Of a stretch of 64,000 nucleotides of DNA, positions 7,401 through 16,700 are shown in pieces. A program made the position numbers and the translations under genes. The notes under the pieces are model-generated. The model searched no databases and was not told the DNA's origin. It was given only the letters and a program-made list of their open reading frames with translations. The stretch comes from CAYXFD01 sp964464175. Lineage in GTDB: Bacteria > Cloacimonadota > Cloacimonadia > Cloacimonadales > JAJBBL01. The stretch covers positions 1-64,000 of the forward strand of contig CAYXFD010000014.1 of NCBI GenBank assembly GCA_964464175.1, read 5' to 3'. The first letter of the stretch is position 1, and every line of letters begins with the position of its first letter.

Positions 7401-10022
7401 GAAACTACCCCAGTGATCGATCGTGACCCTGTTTGTCCAGAATGCTTTATCTTTAACCCAGGGGGAGTTTGACTGCATGGTTTCGGTAAAGAAGGGGTTA
7501 GCTATGTGTGAGTTCGCATCAAAATCGGGGAAAGCTGCTCTGAAATCGTTTAACGTGACATAAGACTGCTGGATTTTAGTTAAATATATCTCTTCCGAAT
7601 AGTAGCAGTTATAATCTATTACCAGATTGGCTCCGCTTCCGGGAAGCTGGGCAAAATCAAGGATCAAGCCGTTGATTGCCCTGATGGCATTGTTGATGAT
7701 CCTGCTATTCGTCGGGAGAGAATACCCCCCAATACCTTTAGCATTCGTTCCCGAAACGTCTATACTGTTGTGAAGAATGTCAAGATGATTTGAATTGCCG
7801 AACATCTTTATACCTTCAGGTCCGCCGTTGTTAGGTCCGATAATTCTGATTATGTTATTGGCTATCAGATTGGTGTAGTTACCTTCTGTATCTACGGAAC
7901 CGCTACAACTACTTAACAGAATACCACTGTTGTTGTTTATTGAATCAATCTTGTTACAGGTAACCCGAAAGCCAGAAAGATTGTTCAGGCTGATGTTGTT
8001 GAAGAAGCTATTAATAAACTGATTGTTATCGATAACAATATCATCGGTCAAGATAATATGAACAGGTTTGTAATTTCCGGTAAACTGAGAATTTTTTAGG
8101 ACAAGGTTATTACTTCCGGTATGAGGAGAAATGTATAATCCGTAAGTATTATTCAGGAATTCACACCCGTTAAACTCGATGTTTTCGATGACCGAGTCAG
8201 AAGCTGCGTAATAAGCACTCCGGGTTAAGCTTTCCTGCATAACACCGGAACCGATAAAGGTAGAATTGTTGAAAGTAACATCGGAGACAAAGCCGTAAGT
8301 CCGGACAAGATTGGAGTGAGTTGTGTTCTGATTCGAAAAGGTAACGTTCTGAAAATGAACGTAGCTGCTTCTTGCCAGGGTAACGAGATAGTTATCATCT
8401 GCTCCTGCCGGGTTATGAGAGATCGTATTGATTGCGTTCCCTTCTATTTGCAGCACGTTATCTGCTGAAGCTCCCGGGATTTTGCGGAGTGTAACATTTC
8501 CTGTATAAGGCTCAGCTAATACGAAGAAGACATCGGCGCTTATCCCTCTGAGAGCTGCCTGCTCGAGAGCAACATCAAGACTACCTAACAGATGCAGAGA
8601 ACCAATCTGATAGGTTCCGGCTAACGGGGCATAGTCTTCATTGTATTCAGATTCGTAAGCACCGATATCGGGATTGGTTTCGTTTCTCTCCGTTCCGGCG
8701 ATATCAGTTGTTATAAAATCAATCTGAGTTCCCTTGTTCTGCAAATATATGCTATAGAGCAGATAGTCATCTTCATCTTCGTCCTCGAAAACCGGGTCAA
8801 GTGACATTGAGTTCCTGAGGAGAGAGTTGGCAGCGAGGTAATCGGTATAATTAACGTAGTTGATGTTATTGTTGCGGATAGTGAATTTGCTCAGAGCAAA
8901 GATATTATTGTAGTCTTCTCCTGCTCTATCGGTGTTTCCCAGATTCAGAGCCATTCCTGTACCATACGCGATAATCTGGTTGTTCAGATAACTACCCTCT
9001 GTGTTGTTTGTAAAAGAAGCGGCATACGAACTCAATGAGGTTTCGGTTTTGAGGATCAAAGTATTATGAAACACTTTTGCATAGTTGCAGCCGGTGACAT
9101 TAAGGGCATCTGCCTGCAGATTAAAAGCAGTTCCTTGATCGTTGAGACCGGAAACGGTAACAATGTTGTTATAGACGGCATTCGTATGCATTGCAGTCAA
9201 GGCAAAAGCAACGGAAGTGAGCTTTATACCGTGACTGCGGGTAGAGAGACGATTGTTGAAGATGTTGGGGTAAGCTCCGTTATTCATCTCAATTCCGAAC
9301 TTAATGTCGGCTATAATATTGTTATTGATGACTGCGTAGTATGAGCGGTCAAGGTGAATAGCTTTGATCCCGTTGTTGAAGATATTGTCCGAGATCTCTA
9401 TATTATGGAGATTCAATACGGCAGTACTTGTGGTAGAATGCAGGTGTATCTGAAAACCGCCGTCATGAAATTCATTACCGGTAATAACAATATCATCTAT
9501 CCTGTCCGGATCAGAATCGGACAGCATGTAGATGAGGCTGTGGTGAACAGGATCAATGATGTCAAAACCGGAAAACTTGTTTTCTGCTATTGTTATCTCT
9601 GAAGAATCTCCGGCGACATAAATAGCTGTTCCGTAGAAGAGCTGGCTCTGAAACTTCAGCCCGCTGAAGGATAATCTGCTTGAGTTATCGACTTTGATGA
9701 TGAAGTTATTGAAGCTGGAAGCGTTGGAATTGGTCAGTACAACATCACCCAACTCAGTTCCCTCAGCACGGCTAAGCTGAATCGAGTATAATCCTGAGGG
9801 ATTTAATCCTGTTATCTCGATCTGTTCGTCATAGGTTCCGGAGTTAACAGAAAGGATAATGTCTCCGGCCATTCCATTTGTCTGAAGAGCATCTATAGCA
9901 CTCTGGATAGTAGTGAAATCACTAGCAATTCCTCCGATAGTGTAAGCGCCTATCATAGGAGTTGCCAAAAGACAAGAAATACTTACAAAGCTGAAGAAAA
10001 GCAATAAAATAGAGTTTTTCAT
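4455..10022 (-). CDS. Giant secreted right-handed beta-helix protein with four repeated modules
   Basis: 1855 residues. ATG 10022 is preferred over an upstream TTG (10043) because GAGGT sits 7 bases before it and the product starts with a signal peptide (MKNSILLLFFSFVSISCLLA). The protein consists of four large modules starting near residues 25, 468, 897 and 1341. Each begins with a strand-turn phrase such as YTIGG..F.TIQSAIDAL or VGEHYPTLQAALDAV, continues as Asn-rich right-handed parallel beta-helix rungs (NNI, SNN, DNNQF types), and ends with a DIGAYE/DIGA phrase. An FN3-like domain starts near residue 1762 and ends in FYRIVAKI. Beta-helix exoproteins commonly bind or cleave polysaccharide, but no catalytic motif is evident here. 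A TTGACA at 10081-10086 (minus strand) lies 59 bases before the start. Confidence 0.85.
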   Translation of the reverse strand: MKNSILLLFFSFVSISCLLATPMIGAYTIGGIASDFTTIQSAIDALQTNGMAGDIILSVNSGTYDEQIEITGLNPSGLYSIQLSRAEGTELGDVVLTNSNASSFNNFIIKVDNSSRLSFSGLKFQSQLFYGTAIYVAGDSSEITIAENKFSGFDIIDPVHHSLIYMLSDSDPDRIDDIVITGNEFHDGGFQIHLHSTTSTAVLNLHNIEISDNIFNNGIKAIHLDRSYYAVINNNIIADIKFGIEMNNGAYPNIFNNRLSTRSHGIKLTSVAFALTAMHTNAVYNNIVTVSGLNDQGTAFNLQADALNVTGCNYAKVFHNTLILKTETSLSSYAASFTNNTEGSYLNNQIIAYGTGMALNLGNTDRAGEDYNNIFALSKFTIRNNNINYVNYTDYLAANSLLRNSMSLDPVFEDEDEDDYLLYSIYLQNKGTQIDFITTDIAGTERNETNPDIGAYESEYNEDYAPLAGTYQIGSLHLLGSLDVALEQAALRGISADVFFVLAEPYTGNVTLRKIPGASADNVLQIEGNAINTISHNPAGADDNYLVTLARSSYVHFQNVTFSNQNTTHSNLVRTYGFVSDVTFNNSTFIGSGVMQESLTRSAYYAASDSVIENIEFNGCEFLNNTYGLYISPHTGSNNLVLKNSQFTGNYKPVHIILTDDIVIDNNQFINSFFNNISLNNLSGFRVTCNKIDSINNNSGILLSSCSGSVDTEGNYTNLIANNIIRIIGPNNGGPEGIKMFGNSNHLDILHNSIDVSGTNAKGIGGYSLPTNSRIINNAIRAINGLILDFAQLPGSGANLVIDYNCYYSEEIYLTKIQQSYVTLNDFRAAFPDFDANSHIANPFFTETMQSNSPWVKDKAFWTNRVTIDHWGSFRDVPYDIGAYEFPFYHSFYQFTGNEITVGQGLEFEDLHDALTEIERIGITTADTLYLKLDNSVRNDQYRLNYIPRPAAVYNDETGGYLKIMPIEPGRSNPLFSAPDGMGADQAVFTFRNAERVVLKQIDFQGLTTINRHAVNLTQKSRDIVFSDCSFSLSSFTSATTAVNARTSYVNGIRIKDSGFVNFETGYSQSRHSSATPLLQPSGLSISGNQFSEVRFPVETSQLNSILIKENTMSGILRAISISNSNDNAIVRQNKVYVANLSGTFSNHTLISFSNLSGENNAFQSNILLALNNSNSNLTGVDLNNVANMDIDHNTLYLEKTNKSGTNISLNISSAGSYNIRNNVLVLEGSGKAFQASTASGLTMSNNVLYSLSTLLATLDGINYDSIEAWHTATGLGAESYYLHPFLDTEGMVKSEFLKGKGTVASFHQDVDGNSFITSRDIGANRIVPEYNLTPVAAVINVGEHYPTLQAALDAVSRRGVSNNTSIYVSEDLIGENYIVRPFPLSSPDRIVRVAPSTGTDVTLSHNPSSAADNYLFNLRGVDFFTLKGFNIDIPNADFHTAVELTGINRNISIESCDFSALAVSTTNVERSFIRINSEVFDGLLIEDCSFTDGGTALYAVGLTDTEYYNDLVVYWNAFINLTRGLYLRNLNNITIQRNYFDPIANTAIDALNMNGKLQIFGNYINHRGGYGVYLDGLHQEPGLTNYIYNNFIRNDHQNLLDPERNLYIANANKTDIVNNTFRFTHYNAQGTSSAFEKGTGCSEMRFINNIFSNNQTGYAAVFTAPEEVSFIDYNLFYGMDENKVLWGSENYTSEADFPATGNFSNSLIGDPLFVDPWNIFLHDDSPAIDAGVSVAYVTTDMNDTPRVAPYDIGAWQKPLPNELDPPQNVSILYNAGNATIEIYWDIVPGANRYTVEYANDPYGEFTPLGTTMTNYFGAFISDAPEKRFYRIVAKIVRESEDNERTKGVFFPLGR

Positions 10023-10246
10023 TAAGTGTACCTCGTTATTCAATGTTTTGGAAAATCATCAGTTTTTGGGGCTTAATAGCTGTCAATCTCCAATTCGACA
10101 GTTGTTAAAGAACCAATACGAGGTATAATGCCTATGTTATAGAGAATAAACATAGTTAGGCAGAGAAAAACAAAGAAGCGGAGGCTCCCTTTTTATCTGC
10201 CGGAAAGACATATCATTGATCAGAGTAGAGAATCATCTAAAGAAAA

Positions 10247-13200
10247 TCAATCATCCAGTTCTTCAAAGAGGACTTCGACAGCCTTTTTTATCTGCACATC
10301 ATCCCTGTTTATAATATTTTCAGGAGTCATTTCTATTTGAATATCGGGCTGGGCTCCCGTACCTTCCATGTTGATCAGATCCTTCGTAAACCAGCCGTGA
10401 CCGGGCATACGCATGGAAGAACCGTCCATTAGCTGGTAATGTCCGGTGCCGATGACCCCGCCGCCTGTCGGCATTCCGATAACTTTGCCGAGTTGTTTCT
10501 GCTGAAAAAGAATAGGGAAGATCTCAGCATCGGAAAAGGAGTTTTCGTCAATAAGCAGAGCAATTGGTTTATCCCAAACAAGAGAAGGAGATGCTATAAG
10601 CTCATTGTTGTAAGCCCTTGAAGTGGTAAAAGCCGTGGAACGCCTGGTCAGAGTATCTATCAGCCAGTCACTGAGATTCCCGCCCCCGTTTCCTCTGACA
10701 TCGATGATAATAGCATCTTTATCATAGTTTCTGGCAAACAGGTCATCAAGGAAGGGTTCAACGCGTGTGTGGGACATTTGTGGTATGTGAAGATAACCGA
10801 TTTTGTTATCACTAAGCTCTTCGACTAATTCTCTGTTACGGTTAACCAGATCATCATAAAAGAGTTCATAAATGTCCCATAACGCTAAACCTTTAACAAA
10901 AACGTCTTTAGTTCCGGTGGAAGTTGCGATCTTGAGATGGATCTCTTTTCCCAGTTTATCTTCCAGCAGATCCTCTATACTTACATAGGGATTGATTTCC
11001 GTGTTATCAATGCTCAGGAGAAGATCTCCCTCTCTTATCCCGTATTTCTGATAGAGGGTTGACCCCCGATAGACATCACGAAAGCGAATCCCTTTCTCCA
11101 GGAGAGTACTATTGTCAAAAGAACAGGCTAAGTTAGCAAATTGAGTTTGATCTCTGCGTCCTTCACGGCGGGGATAAAAGCCGGTATGAGAGGCATCCAG
11201 TTCTCCGATCATTTCATCAACAATACTGGAAAAGTAACCCATGTTATAGGAGTGTTCAACGTAAGGTCTGTAGCGCTCATACATCTCATTCCAGTCACGA
11301 CCGTGCATAGCGGGGTCATAAAACTCGTAACCGAATTCAGCCCACAGTTCATCAAATACACTTCTGTTCAATGCTATTACATCATATTCGTAGCTAAACT
11401 CGTTTTTGACTATCTCTTTTTTTCCGCTTTGAGGGTTAATCTTCAGCAGCTGATTATCGAGAACAAGGTAGAAATGCTCATTCTCCTGGTGATACTTGAA
11501 GTCGGTTTGAAAGTCGTTTATCCTTCCTGAAAGCGAGACAATCTCTTTATCGTTCTCACCTTCGTAATTAATTTTTCTGATGCTATAATTATTCTCCAGA
11601 TAGTTCCAGTTTACATAGTAAAGAGTTGAATCGGACTCTATATGAACAGGATAATTGTAACCGGGTTTGTCGCTAATAGTCTTTATTCTTTTATCTATTC
11701 CTGCAATCTGGACCCGGAAAGTCCGTTCCTTTAGCGATTCTTCTATGGCGAGCCGTGCTTTTCTTGCCTCCGGCAGCTCTGCGAGAATATCATCCCAATG
11801 ATCTTCAATCTTATTAAAATCAGGTTTGGGTATCAGATCAATCCTTACCAGCTCTTCTCCTAACGACATAAACAGCGTTTTCAGATCTTTGCCGAGATAA
11901 AGCCTCCCGATGTAGCTCGTACTGCTGAATAACCGACTGCTTGTCTTGTTGTGGAAATCGTAAAGTTTGAGATGCCTGCTATCATTCTGAGGATCTCCGA
12001 CAACGTAAAACGCATAGTCCAGTTCGGGAGTAAAAGCCAAAAACCAAGACCAGACAGGTTCTTCTTGGAGGAATTCAGTTACCTGACCGGTTACGACGTC
12101 GAGCATTGCTACCCTATAATACTCTTCATCATCTTTGTAATGAATTGCAATCTTTTCCGGTGAGACAAGAAAGATCCGCTCGGTGTATTTACCTTCCGAC
12201 CAGCTGTTCTTATGTATTATCTCCGGATCATTGATATCAAGCCAAAAGATCTCTAAACTACCTTGTTCTCTTTTGGTGAAGTAAACAGTTCGATTATCTT
12301 CCAGGATCAGGATTTGATCTATTCCTTTCTGGTCAAAAGTTAGCCTTCTTACCTCTCCGCCCTTTTCCGGCATAGCGAACAGGTCGTATTTATAGGAGAA
12401 AGCTATCAGTTTTCCATTGGGAGAGACAGCGGCATTGGAGGCGACATTAGAGTACTTCTCCTTCTTGATAAAATCAGGGAGAAAGTCTTGTTTGATAATG
12501 AGATCTAGTTCTTCGGCAATACCTGTTTCCGGATCATATTTCCAGATCTTATCGAACTTCTCAAAGACAATTCTGTCGTTTTCACGTGCTATCGAGATAC
12601 AGCGAACAGACCAGTCAGCAAAAGAGGTTAACTGTTCCGGATTAGCGAAATCATAATCCTCAACCCGGAAGAGTTGAAATTTTTCTCCGTCCGAAGCGGC
12701 ATAATAGATATAGGGATCAACGTGCGAATAGACCGGATATCTTGCTGTAGTATCGGTGAAAGTGAGCTGAGTATAACTCCCTGTCTCGGTATTGTACTCC
12801 CAGAGATTCCCTGCAATGCTCCCTCTGTAAGCCGGTCTGTAGGGATCACCCTTCAGATTGAAGACTATCTTCTTTTCACAGGGTGAAAGTTTGCTAAACC
12901 GATGTGAGATGGGAGTTATTTCTCTTGCTCTCTTGCCGTCAGGAAAGAGCTCATACTGACTCCAGCCGGTGTGATAATGGTATTTTGTTCCCATGAGACG
13001 CTCACTGTCCTGATACCAATCGCTAAGCGATATGTCGCTACCCTGGTAAACCGGTTGAGCAAAACCACCCTCCGAAGGTATGAGATAGATACCCTCTTTT
13101 CCCTGCCGTTCCGAGATAAAAGCTATCCATTTCCCGTCGGGAGAGAAGATGGGAAAACTATCCTGCCCCTCCGAAACCGTTATCCGTTTAGCCTCTCCAC

Positions 13201-13351
13201 CTTCAAAAGGAACCAGCCAGAGATCGGACATATAGCTAAAGCAGACCATGCTGCCGTCGGGTGATATTCCCGGAGTTTTCATAAAGCTTGGACTATAAGC
13301 AAGCAGACTGTTAGTTATTAAAACGATCAGAACTGTTAGCATTGATTTCAT
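10247..13351 (-). CDS. Secreted tricorn-like serine protease
   Basis: 1034 residues, close to the roughly 1070 of archaeal tricorn, with an N-terminal signal peptide (MKSMLTVLIVLITNSLLA) suggesting export. Residues about 25-330 are TolB/WD-like propeller blades (SPDGKWIAF, SPDGSMVCF), followed by a second propeller to about 600. A helical linker, a PDZ domain (about 740-830) and an S41-type core follow. Catalytic residues expected for tricorn are visible: S721-H722 in ELDASHTGF and the nucleophile S940 followed by D941 in ENSFSDAEIF, plus a GGGV loop. Tricorn proteases trim peptides released by larger proteases, so an exported version fits peptide scavenging. ATG 13351 has GAGGT 7 bases upstream. 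It lies downstream of the giant exoprotein gene but beyond a terminator. Confidence 0.92.
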   Translation of the reverse strand: MKSMLTVLIVLITNSLLAYSPSFMKTPGISPDGSMVCFSYMSDLWLVPFEGGEAKRITVSEGQDSFPIFSPDGKWIAFISERQGKEGIYLIPSEGGFAQPVYQGSDISLSDWYQDSERLMGTKYHYHTGWSQYELFPDGKRAREITPISHRFSKLSPCEKKIVFNLKGDPYRPAYRGSIAGNLWEYNTETGSYTQLTFTDTTARYPVYSHVDPYIYYAASDGEKFQLFRVEDYDFANPEQLTSFADWSVRCISIARENDRIVFEKFDKIWKYDPETGIAEELDLIIKQDFLPDFIKKEKYSNVASNAAVSPNGKLIAFSYKYDLFAMPEKGGEVRRLTFDQKGIDQILILEDNRTVYFTKREQGSLEIFWLDINDPEIIHKNSWSEGKYTERIFLVSPEKIAIHYKDDEEYYRVAMLDVVTGQVTEFLQEEPVWSWFLAFTPELDYAFYVVGDPQNDSRHLKLYDFHNKTSSRLFSSTSYIGRLYLGKDLKTLFMSLGEELVRIDLIPKPDFNKIEDHWDDILAELPEARKARLAIEESLKERTFRVQIAGIDKRIKTISDKPGYNYPVHIESDSTLYYVNWNYLENNYSIRKINYEGENDKEIVSLSGRINDFQTDFKYHQENEHFYLVLDNQLLKINPQSGKKEIVKNEFSYEYDVIALNRSVFDELWAEFGYEFYDPAMHGRDWNEMYERYRPYVEHSYNMGYFSSIVDEMIGELDASHTGFYPRREGRRDQTQFANLACSFDNSTLLEKGIRFRDVYRGSTLYQKYGIREGDLLLSIDNTEINPYVSIEDLLEDKLGKEIHLKIATSTGTKDVFVKGLALWDIYELFYDDLVNRNRELVEELSDNKIGYLHIPQMSHTRVEPFLDDLFARNYDKDAIIIDVRGNGGGNLSDWLIDTLTRRSTAFTTSRAYNNELIASPSLVWDKPIALLIDENSFSDAEIFPILFQQKQLGKVIGMPTGGGVIGTGHYQLMDGSSMRMPGHGWFTKDLINMEGTGAQPDIQIEMTPENIINRDDVQIKKAVEVLFEELDD

Positions 13352-13600
13352 GTTCTTTACCTCTATCTATTGCTTTTTAAAACTGATTTTTCATCTTTAA
13401 AACCGTGTATATAAATCTAAAAGATGATCAGATGAAGGAAGAAAAATCTGGGGAAACCTGTCAAGAATCAATATCAGTCTTCCGGGAGCTTCTGACCAAA
13501 GGAGCAGGATCTCCCGCAGAGGGAGAGGGGAGACAAGTGAAGGAAAGCGGTTCCTTGTCAGAAATACTGAGATTGGACATGAAAAAATGTATATCAAGAA
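13352..13600. other. Intergenic region; includes the far edge of the duplicated unit
   Basis: No gene is supported. From about 13509 rightwards the sequence matches 26741 onwards (shared phrases CGCAGAGGGAGAGGGGAG, AAGTGAAGGAAAGCGG and TATATCAAGAAAAA). This places the downstream edge of the duplicated cassette near 13509. The part closer to the tricorn gene (13352-13508) is AT-rich and presumably holds that gene's promoter, but no clear -35/-10 pair was found. Confidence 0.5.
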
Positions 13601-13633
13601 AAACCCCTTCTCAAGCTGGCAGAGAAGGGGTTT
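13601..13633 (-). terminator. Strong rho-independent terminator of giant gene copy 1
   Basis: AAACCCCTTCTC (13601-13612) and GAGAAGGGGTTT (13622-13633) form a perfect 12-bp stem with a 9-base loop. Read on the minus strand, the stem runs into GGGGTTTTTCTT, giving the T tract. A second hairpin, CTGTTTT (13641-13647) with AAAACAG (13656-13662), lies between the stop codon and this terminator. Both are conserved after copy 2. Confidence 0.85.
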
Positions 13634-13700
13634 AACTTCGCTGTTTTGACCACCTAAAACAGTCATTTAACAGCTTTTTTTATCGTATCATCTTTACCGA

Positions 13701-16700
13701 TTATCTGGTAACGGGTAAGGGTGAAGCGACAACACGATAATAACGACGGTTAGATGCTGCTTCGCTGTATGTTGTTACGGAACTATCCTGGTGCATCAAC
13801 AATTGCCACCCTTGCAGCGGGTCAGATTCATTAGTTACCGGCTCAGATCTGGCATATATCTTGTAGGAATTGGCACCTTCCACGGTATTCCAGTTAAGGT
13901 AGAAGACTCCATTCTCCAGGTAAGCGGAGCTGATAATCGGAGTTGCCAGCACTGATGCGGTCTCTCTGGTGTGAATATTACTGAGATGGAAATTTATCTC
14001 CGGATCAATTCCACTCGGTCTTTCCATATAAAAACCGAGTTTGACGGTTCCTTCCACTCCCGAAAGACTTACTATAACCTGTTCTCCGCCGGCTGCAACC
14101 GGATCACCATTCAAACCGGAAAGTGAATATATCGTGTTGCTTGCCGACCAGGTTACACCGTTATCAGAGGATACTACAACTGCAAAGAAGTCCTGCGTTC
14201 CAAGTTGAGCCGGTTCTTCGCTATTCAACTCTGTCACGGCAATATCGAAGACAAGTTCGTAGTCTGCCTCTAAATCGTTCATATCGATCGGAGGGCTTAT
14301 GAACCAACGGTGAACTGATTCCGAGGTAGCAACTCTCAATCTGATCCTTGCTCCCCAATCATTTTCCGGATTATTGGCGAAAGATGCACTGACCCAATCT
14401 GCGCTTGAGCTTGGCGAAAACTCGCTGTTTTCAGTTAAAACTCCGAAAGGCTTTTCCCAGTCTGTCGGTGGGAAGGGCATCAGATTAACCGTAAATGGAA
14501 CTGAAATTGTCGGATCGTAACCGGTTCCGGATAAAGATATCTGATAATCACTCCTCGGAACAGGAATGTCTTCAGTATTACCATGCAGGGAGGCAGAGGG
14601 AGTAATGGAAATGCGTTCGGAGAGTTCTTCACTGATCACGATAGAGGCGTTTTTCGAACCTTCCGAGTCAGGGGAGAACCTTACTCCGATAACAGCAGTA
14701 TCGTGGAGGATCAGATGAACGGTTTCTTCTAAATTATCAAGGATGAATTGATCGGGATTATCTCCCGTCAGACTTATCTGCGAAGGATCTATAGTCAAAG
14801 TTCCTGTTCCTGCATTACTGATGATGAACTCCTGGATGACACTTTCCGTATAAAGATTCTGGACACCGAAATCCATCTCATTGAGCGAGACTTCCAATAC
14901 CGGGTTTTCAGGTATCTCTGAAACCGAGAAATTAGTTACATAAAAGCGGTTATTGGGAGTTAATCCGAAAGGTCTTTCGGCATAAAAACCGATCTTTACG
15001 GTACCGGCAATGCTTTCCAGATCGATCGAAACAGTCTCGCCGGCAGGAGAAATCGTCTCGGGAAACTCCCAGCTTTTCAGGATATTGTTCTGACTCCAGG
15101 TAACGCCGTCATCATAAGAGATAACGACAGCGATCAGGTCATTTTCACCTAAATCAGTTTGCTCGGAACCGGCGGAAGGGGTCAAAGCTATATCGAATTC
15201 TAAGCGCTTGTTACCGGAACCAAGATCTATGGGGGGTGTTACCAGCCAGTGATTTCTTGCCCCCACTATTTGAATATGAGCGCTGTTGTTAACTTCACCG
15301 GTGTTGGCAAAAGGATGATGGTTCCAGACGGAGGATGCCGGAGTCAGTTCACTGTTTTCAGTCAGCAGTCCTGAGTATATTTTCCATTCGAGAGGGGGGA
15401 AGAGGGAGCCTGTAAACGCTTCTGTATGTGGCGGGATTATAGTTCCGTCATAACCAATACCTTCTAATGTTATATCGTATGAAGTTCTTTGAGTATTATC
15501 TGACCTGGGGTTTCTTGTCACATTGCTTGAGAATCTCACCTCTTCACCAAACGGATCCTCTATTCTTAGTATTGCATTTTTTGCGCCAAGGGAGAGGGGA
15601 GAGAAAGAGACGGAGAAGCTGAATGATTCACTCATGCCTAAATAGATCGTCTCTAAGAAGTTGTGAGAAAACTCAGCAGCATGGTCTCCAGTTAAAGAAA
15701 TATCCTCAGGTCTGACTTCGAGTAAACCACCTCCTGTGTTTGTAATCGTGATCAGTTCGATATTGCTTGTCTGGTTGATATGAACTGCATTAAAGTCAAG
15801 ATGATCAGGATTATATGAGAATTCAGGAATAACAGGGAAGGGTTCGAAGTTTACATTCAGAGTAAAAGGAGTAGTTTGTTGCCCTTGACTCGTCGAAACT
15901 ATCAGATAATAGAAGCCGGGATCAAGAACAAAGCTTTCGATAGCAGCAGTTGAAGCAAGATTTACAGCATAGGCAAGAAGCGGTGCCGGAGAACCAGGAT
16001 CAGGTGTATTCTGCATCAGGAAGATGCCCACCATGCTCGTTCCAGTGATATCTGCAGAAAACCACCCTTCGTCAAAAACTTCAAACTGAGCGACAAAATC
16101 ATTACCGCCAATAAACATGCTGTTAGGGAGAATATCGGTACTGGAATAATCATTACCGTAATGCTCGGTATGATCCTGATAGTTAGTCAAGGGGAAGCTT
16201 TCAATGACAAATGGGTTCTCCCATGTTGAACCGGCAGGTCTTGGCAAAGCCTCTCCGGTGAGATTTATTGTGGAAAGACTTCTTTGGGAAGCACTGCGGT
16301 CTCTTTTACTTTGCTCAAGTGATATATTACTCTCCCTGAGCGGGATATCACTGCTAAAGATTTCTACATAAGCACTCTTTGGTCCTGCAGTATCAGGGGC
16401 AAAAGTTACTCCGATGTTGGCGGTGGTATCTCCGCTAAGTACTATTGTTTCGGTTATTTCGCTCAGAGTAAAGTCGAGATAGTCATCACCCATAAGCATC
16501 ACATTCCCCGGGTTTATGGTAATTGTTCCATCTCCTGCATTGGAAAGAGTGAATTCCTGAACAGTCGATTCGCTGTTTACTCTGATCTCTCCAAAATCAT
16601 GGGAACTGGGTGTTATGACAAGTTCGGGAGGTAAGGGCTGCCAAATCGTTATATCGTCTATTGCGAACCCTTCATCAGTTATAGATGAGTTAGAGAGAAA

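Noticed and set aside
10132..10155. CTATGTT/AACATAG hairpin after the tricorn gene
   Set aside because: It is a 7-bp stem without a T tract on either strand, too weak to call a terminator.
13397..13666. Frames across the terminator region after giant copy 1
   Set aside because: They are generated by the terminator hairpin and duplicated flank and have no coding features.
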